Below, in pieces: positions 1 through 6,685 of a DNA stretch of 8,206 nt. The number at the start of each line of letters is the position of its first letter. The stretch's first letter is position 1. Source of the DNA: Thermoplasmata archaeon (GTDB lineage Archaea; Thermoplasmatota; Thermoplasmata; Thermoplasmatales; Aciduliprofundaceae); assembly GCA_021160945.1 (NCBI GenBank), contig JAGHBQ010000103.1:1-8206 (forward strand). Direction: 5' to 3'. Below the pieces are notes generated by a model. The model worked only from the letters and a program-made list of their open reading frames with translations, searched no databases and was not told the DNA's origin. Made by a program: the position numbers and the translations under genes.

Positions 1-3000
1 GGCTCTTGTTACAAGTACTGTGACGATCTATGTTTCGCGGTACGTGATCAATGAGTGCCAATAACTCAAACAATCTGCTGGGCCTCGATTCTCCATAATT
101 ATTTAGGGCAGTTACATAGTAAATGTATGTTTTATTCTGTTCTATCTCCATATCAACAAATTCTCTAGACTCTGTTTCTCCAATTACCACAAATCGATCA
201 TTGATCATTTTATAAACTTTGTAGCCACTGATCTGCAAAGAGTTAAGAGGCTTATCCCAGGTGAGACATATGGGCCCTGTGCTGTTATCTGCCCTTAGAT
301 TTCTTGGTGCAAGAGGCACATTACTGAGATCTTCAGTGAGCCAGTTAATTATATTTCTCATTAGCTCTGAGCCTTTTGTGGTATTTGCATCCATTAAAGC
401 TTCAAATGAAAATGAAGTGAACACTGTGCGGAAATCGGCAAAAGCATAATTTACTCCCACCACGGCGAAATCCTCTGGATTTAGGAATAGAGCCATAGCT
501 TTGCTGGATATGCTAATTTCATCTGCATAGTTGTAGAATGGATAGGACAGGTTTGTATCTTTAATGGATTCGGAAATTGGATTATTTTCAACACCTTCCA
601 CACAGGAGTAGGAAATATCATTGAACACCTCAATTACTCCAAGATAATCGTTCACAAAGGTATTCTCTACATTACCATCATAGCCCCAAGTAACATCGTA
701 GAGATAGTCCTGAGAACTCAGATATAATCTTCCACCAGAGTTGAGGTAGAGAATAAGATTGTTCTCATCCTCTATACTGAGAGTATCACTCCACTGATCT
801 GCAATGTTCCATATTACCACCTGATAGGGAAGAAGAGCAGCGTAAGAAGGTGAGCCATTACTAAACACATCCCAGGAATCATATATGTATCCATTAGCAT
901 CCATTGCTTCTTCAAAATAAATCTCCCATGGTCCACCACCATCATCATCTACCAGTAGAATAGATGAGCGAATGTACGTGGTGGTATAAATCTCATCACT
1001 CTTCGTATTATTACCTCCTGAAACTGCTCTTATTCCCACAACAGCAAAATCTCTGGGATTTGCATCTACGGGAGAACTTACAGTGAGATAGACCTTCCCG
1101 CTTTCTCCCGGGAGCAACTTTATTTCCGATAAAGATAACTCTGCATTCCATCCCGCTCTCTTAATGATGTTGAGATGAATGGTGTCCTCGAGTGTTCCTA
1201 AATTCTTTACTGTGATTTCATAGGTAACATTTTCAAGGGGTTGTGTATAGGATTCGTTGTTAGAGCACATCACTTCTACGGCGTATCCCATTATCAGCAG
1301 AGGGGATGAAATTAGTTCATTGTTCTCTTCATTCTCTTCTAAAATCTCATTCTCAGGGTCAACATAAACAACTATAGTATGATTCCCTGGAAGCATATTT
1401 ACAGGTTTCCATTCAGTATTTACTATTGTGAAATTTCCTGGTGATAGGGCGTCTATATTCACAGCAGATATGAAATGTTCACTATCAAAAACATTATAAT
1501 AGAAGGCTACCTTGATTCCAGATACTTTTTGATTTCCCTCGTTTGCTATCTTGGCACTTATAGTAACTCTTCCCCCATTTTCCTGATTTACCGTTGTGGT
1601 ATTGAGATTTACTTCCTTCACTGTCAAATCAATGCTCCTATTTATTTTGAAGGTTAAAGATGCATAGTTAGAGTAAAGATCTCCATCAAAGCTTCTCACA
1701 AACACTCGATGCTCTCCAGGAGCAAATGCAGTGAGATTTATTTCATAGGTCCAGGAAGCTGTACCGTTTGCTAAAACCCAGTCTTCTCTGTCAATTTTAA
1801 CTTCCACCGATACAACACTACCATCGGGATCGCTAGAAGTACCTTCCAGCCTTAGGGTTTCATTGTTCTTCGCCATCGCACTGTTAGAAGGCGAGGTTAT
1901 AAAAACTAATGGCTCCTCATTGGTATCATCCTCACCCACACTGTAAACCTGATTTATCATCTCGTCCCACTGAGTCTCTCTGAAGATCTGTGCCTGTGAG
2001 AATGTATTCACCAGATAAAGAGAATAAGCCTCTGCCATCACAATCTTTCTTCCATTCGTATCAGAATCATAGTAATCTATCACTGATGGAGGAATTCCTT
2101 TACTCAAATTACCTGTAACATTCTCCAACAACCTCTCTGCCCAGTATTTTATGGTTGCATCACTCACATATTCTATGAGCTGCTTGGCAAAATCTCCAAC
2201 ATCAATACCAGTGCTCCAATAATCTGGGTCTGCCTTGACTGCATAATCAAACGCTTTTTTTATGTTCTCATTTTCACTACCTGCCCTATGCCGTATTGCC
2301 TGAGCCAAGAAGTTGTATGCCTGCATAAAATTGTAATCCCAAGCGGTCATATTCAACGCAGTCATTGACATTACACTGTAGTGCCCCCACTCATCATCGA
2401 CATGGACCACAAAGCTGTGCGCATATTCTAACGCACTTTGATATGGATCCCCAGTGAGATTGGAAATTAGAGCAGTATTATCCCACCCATCTCCTCCTTC
2501 TGTATGTTCTGAGGCGACGAGAATATCTGCTACCACCTTAACCTGATAGTTATCAGCTCCCGCATTCATAAGGCAGGCATCATAGCCCCATATGTCCACA
2601 GTTCTACCTATATTCTTCCTTATTTTCAGTGCCGCTTCTCTCAGATTCTCTAGAGACAAATGTGTTCCTGAAGTATCATCCCACATGGCACCATAGTAAT
2701 CTCCCCCATGGTTCCAGAGATCTACAAAGTAATGCTTGGCCGGATAATTCTTTACTACCCAAGAAACAAAATTAACTAAGGTTGTTACATTACCCATATC
2801 CATTTCGCTGCTCATCCAATCTGCATAGGAGGAGATATCCTCATATCCTCCATGGTATATCCTCATAAGCTTTGTATCTCCGTAGCCTGCTTTATCCCAT
2901 AGGACGATCAAATTAACTTCATCTAGAGCAGCATTGTTATATCCCAACTCCATCTCCTGAATATCATCCTCAGATGCTCCCGAGAGTGAGTTGTCTCCAT

Positions 3001-3787
3001 CCATATATACCATAAAAGTCCACTGCTTCTTGGTTCTCGGAGATACTTTCGCAGATCCTTCGCTCTCTACAATTTTCTTTTTACTCTTCTTTTCAGCCAC
3101 TAAATGCCAGTGAATATAATCCTCGGTTTTATAGTGCAAACCATGCCAGTAATTTAGAGATTCTTCCTTCACAAGCAGGCTTTTATCCTGCAACTCTATC
3201 TCCCTTATCGGTGCTTTTTCTTTATCAACTACAATGGGTGATGAGAACTTTCCATTCTGATAAATGGAGATATATAGCTTATGTTCACCTCTCCAGGCCA
3301 CATATATATTATTTCCTGCATACACTGCTGTTACAGTGCTCCACTCATTCACTATTTTTTGAGCTTTCCATTCTGAACCAAGTGTGTAATAAACCCAGGG
3401 CTGATGACTTATAGAAGAGGATATAAATATTCCCCGTGAAGATACGCTGATATCCGCGTATTCTCCACCTACATATACTGGAGAACTCCATTTGCCATCG
3501 TAAAGTAGAAAGTAACTCTTCACTTCTCTGTAGGTGCTAACACTATATATAAGATAAAGCTTTCCCTGAAGAATAATATGTTTCTCATTAAGCACATTCT
3601 TAGCTATAATTCCAAATCTCTTTCCCTGAAGGTAATACAATGTATTCCCAATCTTCACAATTCTGGGTAATTCCTGATTTCTCTGGGAAAAATTTTTATG
3701 TATTATTTCCGGTTCTACACTCACTGCTGCTGAGGAAAGTGTCAATAATCCTAGAAGTATAAACGCCCATATCCTCTTATACATCAT
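1..3787 (-). CDS. Secreted multidomain clostripain-like peptidase (family C11), 3' end outside the window
   Basis: This is an extracellular cysteine protease of clan CD, open for 1262 codons with no stop before the window edge. A basic, hydrophobic signal peptide (about residues 1-21) suggests Sec export. Residues 45-230 are beta-rich with repeated aromatic/GKW/SSP motifs, like propeller blades. A Lys-rich linker follows (233-254). The C11 domain spans about 255-620, with YMDGDN near 261-266, catalytic His360 in DLWNHGG and catalytic Cys405 in YDACLM, followed by SEHTEGGDGWD (426-436). Next come an Ig-like domain (625-716), a CARDB domain (718-830, ending in the typical ENEENN stretch), an NEW3-like beta domain (835-938), a GATase-like module starting ILLVDDDGGGPW (943-1155) and a fibronectin type III domain (1158-1240). 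An in-frame TAA directly precedes ATG 3787. A second ATG at 3784 has better spacing (7 nt) to AGGTGG and may be the true start. C11 enzymes cleave after Arg or Lys. The likely role is degradation of external protein for peptide growth. Codon use is AT-rich, as in the antiporter gene. Confidence 0.9.
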   Translation of the reverse strand, partial: MMYKRIWAFILLGLLTLSSAAVSVEPEIIHKNFSQRNQELPRIVKIGNTLYYLQGKRFGIIAKNVLNEKHIILQGKLYLIYSVSTYREVKSYFLLYDGKWSSPVYVGGEYADISVSSRGIFISSSISHQPWVYYTLGSEWKAQKIVNEWSTVTAVYAGNNIYVAWRGEHKLYISIYQNGKFSSPIVVDKEKAPIREIELQDKSLLVKEESLNYWHGLHYKTEDYIHWHLVAEKKSKKKIVESEGSAKVSPRTKKQWTFMVYMDGDNSLSGASEDDIQEMELGYNNAALDEVNLIVLWDKAGYGDTKLMRIYHGGYEDISSYADWMSSEMDMGNVTTLVNFVSWVVKNYPAKHYFVDLWNHGGDYYGAMWDDTSGTHLSLENLREAALKIRKNIGRTVDIWGYDACLMNAGADNYQVKVVADILVASEHTEGGDGWDNTALISNLTGDPYQSALEYAHSFVVHVDDEWGHYSVMSMTALNMTAWDYNFMQAYNFLAQAIRHRAGSENENIKKAFDYAVKADPDYWSTGIDVGDFAKQLIEYVSDATIKYWAERLLENVTGNLSKGIPPSVIDYYDSDTNGRKIVMAEAYSLYLVNTFSQAQIFRETQWDEMINQVYSVGEDDTNEEPLVFITSPSNSAMAKNNETLRLEGTSSDPDGSVVSVEVKIDREDWVLANGTASWTYEINLTAFAPGEHRVFVRSFDGDLYSNYASLTFKINRSIDLTVKEVNLNTTTVNQENGGRVTISAKIANEGNQKVSGIKVAFYYNVFDSEHFISAVNIDALSPGNFTIVNTEWKPVNMLPGNHTIVVYVDPENEILEENEENNELISSPLLIMGYAVEVMCSNNESYTQPLENVTYEITVKNLGTLEDTIHLNIIKRAGWNAELSLSEIKLLPGESGKVYLTVSSPVDANPRDFAVVGIRAVSGGNNTKSDEIYTTTYIRSSILLVDDDGGGPWEIYFEEAMDANGYIYDSWDVFSNGSPSYAALLPYQVVIWNIADQWSDTLSIEDENNLILYLNSGGRLYLSSQDYLYDVTWGYDGNVENTFVNDYLGVIEVFNDISYSCVEGVENNPISESIKDTNLSYPFYNYADEISISSKAMALFLNPEDFAVVGVNYAFADFRTVFTSFSFEALMDANTTKGSELMRNIINWLTEDLSNVPLAPRNLRADNSTGPICLTWDKPLNSLQISGYKVYKMINDRFVVIGETESREFVDMEIEQNKTYIYYVTALNNYGESRPSRLFELLALIDHVPRNIDRHSTCNKS

Positions 3788-3832
3788 TTAACCACCTAAG
3801 GGTGAGATAAAAATCTCCGTATTTAAGTTTTT
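3788..3832 (-). promoter_or_regulatory. Promoter and ribosome binding site of the C11 peptidase gene
   Basis: Read on the minus strand, a purine-rich AAAAA stretch (BRE-like) leads into a TATA-like box CTTAAATA at 3827-3820. This predicts a transcript start near 3799, giving a short leader with a Shine-Dalgarno AGGTGG at 3797-3792. That site is 4 nt from the first ATG (3787) and 7 nt from the second (3784). A perfect 5-bp inverted repeat, GAGAT/ATCTC with a 4-nt A/T loop, lies at 3804-3817 between the TATA box and the predicted start. The gap to the antiporter stop codon is 56 nt, so the gene is probably transcribed on its own, though read-through cannot be excluded. Confidence 0.55.
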
Positions 3833-3843
3833 CCTCCTCAAGC

Positions 3844-5034
3844 TTATCCATACTTTTTTACAGCATATCTAAGCATAATCGGAGTGGAGAGCGCTGTAAT
3901 TATTGCCATTATAACTATGGCAGAAAAAACATCTCGAGTGATGATATTTCCTTCCAGTGCTACCTGTGCCACAACAAGCTCTACCGCAGCTCTAGCATTC
4001 ATACCTATACCTACTATAAATGAGCTCTTCGTGTTTAACCCTGAAAGCTTTGCTCCAACGAATCCACCTATTATCTTCCCCGCAAACGCGGCCAGAACCA
4101 TTAGAGGAAGGAAAATGGAAATAACTTCACCTGAGAAAGTTACTGAAAAACCAACCCAAGCGAAAAATAGGGGACCAAAGAATCCAAAAGACCAGCGAGA
4201 AATTATATCCATTTCCTGTCTAGTTAAAACTTCTCTCACAGTCATTCCGGCTATGAAGGCTCCAATCATCGCATGAAGACCTGCAATGTCTGCAAGTATC
4301 GCAAATACAAATATGAAAATTAAACTTATACCAAGCCTCTCCTCTGAGGTAAATCTACCCACTCTTTGAAAAACATATCGAGCTACAAAAGGCCCTAAAT
4401 ATATTCCAGCAAATACAAATCCGAAGGCTATTAAAATGGTATAAATTAATTCACCTGCAGGGGGTATGCTACCGTACCTTTCCATCCCCAGCAAAATTGT
4501 GAGAATAAATGTGCCTATGATATCATCGACCACGGCTGCACCCACAATAGCAATACCATAATCTTTCTGTAAAACTCCAAGCTGCATTAAAGTGGTTACA
4601 CTTAGAGCTACTGCCGTAATAGACAATGCTGCTCCAATATACAAAGAGGCAAGAAGACTAAGGGAAAAACTCTCCCCAATAAGATAGCCAAAGAAAAATG
4701 GAAATACTACTCCACATAGTGCAATGAGAATCGCTCTTTTTCCTGCGTGTCTCAGCGCCTTAAGATCAACCTCAAGGCCAGCTCCAAACATCAAAATTAC
4801 CACACTGAAATCAATTAACACTTCCATATACTTATCTGCATACTCCACAGAAAGAAAGGATACCACAGATTGAGTATAAGGTAAAAATAAACTTAGAAAA
4901 AGAATGAGAACAGGACCTACGAGCATACCTCCAATAATATTTCCCACAACTGCTGGCTGCCTTATTCTCTCAAATCGGTTACCCATTATGATGGCGAATG
5001 AAAGGAGAAGCACCGTGAAGACAAAGGCAAACAT
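3844..5034 (-). CDS. Na+/H+ antiporter of the CPA2 (NapA/Kef) family
   Basis: This is an integral membrane cation/proton exchanger of 396 residues, the usual length for a transport-only CPA2 protein with no RCK/TrkA-N regulatory tail. About 12-13 hydrophobic segments run through the protein. The opening QPAVVGNIIGGMLVGP (26-41) is the family signature of the first half. The ion-binding pair Asp170-Asp171 in VVDDIIG matches the DD motif of electrogenic NapA-type exchangers rather than the ND or QD of electroneutral or Kef members. Lys320 in AGKIIGG corresponds to the conserved TM10 lysine of NapA, and Arg348 with Glu352 in NARAAVE matches the RxxVE region. An in-frame TAA directly precedes ATG 5034, fixing the earliest possible start. 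No Shine-Dalgarno is visible, so the mRNA is probably leaderless. The likely role is Na+ and pH homeostasis. Substrate (Na+, Li+ or K+) cannot be told from sequence. Composition is AT-rich (19/60 GC at 4861-4920), like the peptidase gene. Confidence 0.9.
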   Translation of the reverse strand: MFAFVFTVLLLSFAIIMGNRFERIRQPAVVGNIIGGMLVGPVLILFLSLFLPYTQSVVSFLSVEYADKYMEVLIDFSVVILMFGAGLEVDLKALRHAGKRAILIALCGVVFPFFFGYLIGESFSLSLLASLYIGAALSITAVALSVTTLMQLGVLQKDYGIAIVGAAVVDDIIGTFILTILLGMERYGSIPPAGELIYTILIAFGFVFAGIYLGPFVARYVFQRVGRFTSEERLGISLIFIFVFAILADIAGLHAMIGAFIAGMTVREVLTRQEMDIISRWSFGFFGPLFFAWVGFSVTFSGEVISIFLPLMVLAAFAGKIIGGFVGAKLSGLNTKSSFIVGIGMNARAAVELVVAQVALEGNIITRDVFSAIVIMAIITALSTPIMLRYAVKKYG

Positions 5035-5072
5035 TTATGTGGGTATGGCCTAAATTTATTAATATTTTTTCT
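5035..5072 (-). promoter_or_regulatory. Putative leaderless promoter of the antiporter gene
   Basis: The 38-nt gap between the DUF1667 stop codon and the antiporter ATG is very AT-rich. On the minus strand it reads GAAAAAATATTAATAAATTTA at about 5072-5052. The TATA-like core (TTAATAAAT, about 5062-5054) is 20-28 nt upstream of ATG 5034. That spacing puts transcription initiation at or within a few bases of the start codon, matching the absence of a Shine-Dalgarno. There is no T-run on the coding strand after the DUF1667 stop, so some co-transcription with the upstream operon remains possible. Confidence 0.5.
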
Positions 5073-5429
5073 TTATTTGACTTTTTTAGCCTCTCTGGTG
5101 GCTATTATTTTCACACCTTCAAACTCAGCCACTACATCCCCTATCTTAATTGGTGCCATTAACTTCAATTCCGACAAATATTTCATAAGTGAGGGTATTT
5201 TTCTTACATCCACAGGTTGCGATGTTTTCACACTGACCACTGGCAATTCCGATTTCTCCACAGGTAAAACTGTAATTACTATTCTTTTGGGAGATAGTAG
5301 CTCTTCAATAGCCCATTCTTTTCCCCGAGGACATTTATTTCCTCTTACCTCTTTTATCTTTCCATTTTCCATCTCAATCTCAATTACACAACCAAGAGGA
5401 CAGATGATACAGGTGAAGCTGTAAATCAT
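5073..5429 (-). CDS. DUF1667 protein, predicted small iron-sulfur subunit of the glycerol-3-phosphate oxidation operon
   Basis: This is a 118-residue protein. Its N-terminus has four cysteines spaced C7-x2-C10-x3-C14-x18-C33-P, inside CIICPLGC and NKCPRG. This resembles the N-terminal [4Fe-4S] motif of molybdopterin oxidoreductases and is typical of DUF1667. The rest (about 45-118) is a small alpha/beta domain with no recognised catalytic motif. Its start overlaps the stop of the upstream FAD oxidoreductase by four bases (ATGA), implying translational coupling. GGTGGTG at 5441-5435 serves as ribosome binding site. DUF1667 genes commonly follow a GlpA-like dehydrogenase and an FAD oxidoreductase in glycerol loci of Thermococcales and Thermotoga (recalled), so an electron-transfer subunit is the best inference. 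No biochemical role is certain. Base composition is low-GC (21/60 and 23/60 in two sampled lines), unlike its two operon partners and like the downstream antiporter. Confidence 0.85.
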   Translation of the reverse strand: MIYSFTCIICPLGCVIEIEMENGKIKEVRGNKCPRGKEWAIEELLSPKRIVITVLPVEKSELPVVSVKTSQPVDVRKIPSLMKYLSELKLMAPIKIGDVVAEFEGVKIIATREAKKVK

Positions 5430-5450
5430 ACCTTCACCACCCTCACGGTG
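5400..5450. other. Base-composition boundary inside the operon
   Basis: Hand counts of G+C per 60-base line are 19 at 4861, 21 at 5161 and 23 at 5281, against 28 at 5401, 30 at 5461, 27 at 5521, 36 at 5581, 37 at 6601 and 34 at 8101. The change falls at or within a few dozen bases of the ATGA overlap between the FAD oxidoreductase and DUF1667 genes. The first dozen or so codons of the DUF1667 gene (AGC, TTC, ACC, ATC) still look GC-leaning, so a junction may lie slightly inside that gene. Confidence 0.65.
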
Positions 5451-6685
5451 AGCTTTTCACCCTCGATTTCCTCAGCCTTCAGCCTTATCCTCAGCATCTC
5501 TGACGGCTTGACGACTAAAAATTTCATTCTCTTCCCAATCTCTGGAATTCTAAGCTCGATATCCTCCATCGGCCTGGCAACGCGCAGGTAGAGGTAGACA
5601 TCTCTGTCCCCGCTGAGGTAGTGCGGAACAAGTAGGCGGACGTTTTCGCCCTTCTCGACCTTGACCCACTTTCTGCTCTCTATTCCCCCCTTCTCGATGA
5701 ACTCTTTAGCTCCTTCGGCCGCTAACTCTCCCTGCTCCGCAACGTAATCAACCAGGTCGTTTATCAGGAGTGAGTTTCCTGCCACGAAGATTCCCGGAAC
5801 GCTCGTCTCAAGCCTGTCGTTCACGACTGGCCCACCGGTTGCAGGGTCAATCTCAACGCCTATTTGCTCGAGCTTCTTGACGCTCGGGAGAAGTCCGGCC
5901 GAGATAATGAGAGTGTCTGCCTCGATCCAGAACTCACTTCTAGGGATTTCGTTGAGGTTCTCGTCCACCCTGACAACTTTGACCCTCTCCACGCGACCCT
6001 TTCCGCGGAGTTCCACAACCTTATGGCTCAGGTAAAGGGGAATATCAAAGTCCCTCAGGATCATAACGTTTCTGGCCAATCCCCCGGGGTAGGGCATTAA
6101 CTCGATGACAGCCTTCACCTTCGCTTCCTCGAGGGCAAAGCGGCGAGCCATTATCAAACCTACGTCGCCGGAGCCCACTATGACTATTTCCTTACCCGGC
6201 ATTATCCCGTAGATATCCATGAGGGTTTGCGACTCTCCAGCCGTATAAATTCCGGAAACCCTGTCGCCGACTATTCCAATCTCGAAGGCGTGTCTCTCTC
6301 TCGCTCCCGTGGCGTATATTACAGCTTTCGCCCAGACCTGATATGCACCGCGCGGAGATGTGAAGATTACAACCTTCTCAAGGTCAGAGCAGTTCCTGAT
6401 TTCAAGAACCCTCGTTCCTGTTTTATACTCAACACCCAGCTCAACGAGTCTCTTAGCGAGACGCGAAGCAAACTCTGGGCCAGTAAGCTCTTCCCGGTAG
6501 TAATGCAGTCCGAAGCCGGGGTGGATGCACTGGGGCAAAATACCTCCAAGGTAGTCGTTCTCGTCGAGGAGCAAGACATTTAGCCCAAGTTCCTTCGCTT
6601 TGACGGCGGCTGCCATCCCCGCAGGCCCACCACCAATGACAACCACATCGTAGCTCATCATCGGAATCTGGGGCAAAGGCTCCAT
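5426..6685 (-). CDS. FAD/NAD(P)-dependent oxidoreductase, predicted partner of the glycerol-3-phosphate dehydrogenase
   Basis: This is a two-dinucleotide-binding-domain flavoprotein of 419 residues. The FAD-binding Rossmann motif GGGPAG is at 18-23, with acidic residue Asp41 at the end of strand 2. ATGARER is at 125-131. The second (NAD(P)H) Rossmann motif GSGDVG is at 171-176. The C-terminal FAD motif VPGIFVAGN is at 296-304. A beta-rich tail of about 80 residues follows (340-419). There is no CxxC redox disulfide. Cys53 in LPQCIHPGFG is the notable lone cysteine. The chosen ATG at 6685 overlaps the upstream stop (TGATG) and has AGGAGG 8 nt upstream. A longer frame to 6763 is open but lies inside the upstream gene and adds residues not expected in the family. 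Homologues sit between glpA-like and DUF1667 genes. The likely job is passing electrons between the dehydrogenase, iron-sulfur centres and NAD(P) or another carrier; the acceptor is unknown. GC is high, about 60% in sampled lines. Confidence 0.88.
   Translation of the reverse strand: MEPLPQIPMMSYDVVVIGGGPAGMAAAVKAKELGLNVLLLDENDYLGGILPQCIHPGFGLHYYREELTGPEFASRLAKRLVELGVEYKTGTRVLEIRNCSDLEKVVIFTSPRGAYQVWAKAVIYATGARERHAFEIGIVGDRVSGIYTAGESQTLMDIYGIMPGKEIVIVGSGDVGLIMARRFALEEAKVKAVIELMPYPGGLARNVMILRDFDIPLYLSHKVVELRGKGRVERVKVVRVDENLNEIPRSEFWIEADTLIISAGLLPSVKKLEQIGVEIDPATGGPVVNDRLETSVPGIFVAGNSLLINDLVDYVAEQGELAAEGAKEFIEKGGIESRKWVKVEKGENVRLLVPHYLSGDRDVYLYLRVARPMEDIELRIPEIGKRMKFLVVKPSEMLRIRLKAEEIEGEKLTVRVVKV
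5435..5441 (-). promoter_or_regulatory. Ribosome binding site for the DUF1667 gene
   Basis: GGTGGTG on the minus strand ends 5 nt before ATG 5429. It lies within the last codons of the upstream oxidoreductase, so translation of the small gene depends on sequence supplied by its differently composed neighbour. Confidence 0.55.

Noticed and set aside
261..3414. Short plus-strand open frames at 261-449, 1475-1657 and 3211-3414.
   Set aside because: All are antisense to the continuous C11 peptidase frame, short, without ribosome binding sites or recognisable protein features.
3884..4276. Plus-strand open frame of 130 codons within the antiporter gene.
   Set aside because: It is antisense to well-conserved antiporter sequence including Lys320 and Arg348, and its product shows no family features.
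5077..5424. Plus-strand open frame of 115 codons opposite the DUF1667 gene.
   Set aside because: It mirrors the DUF1667 gene almost exactly, and only the minus-strand product has the conserved cysteines and the ATGA coupling.
5442..5452. Inverted repeat CTCAC-G-GTGAG near the end of the FAD oxidoreductase gene.
   Set aside because: It lies within coding sequence, has only 5-bp arms with a 1-nt centre and no T-run on the coding strand, so it is probably chance.
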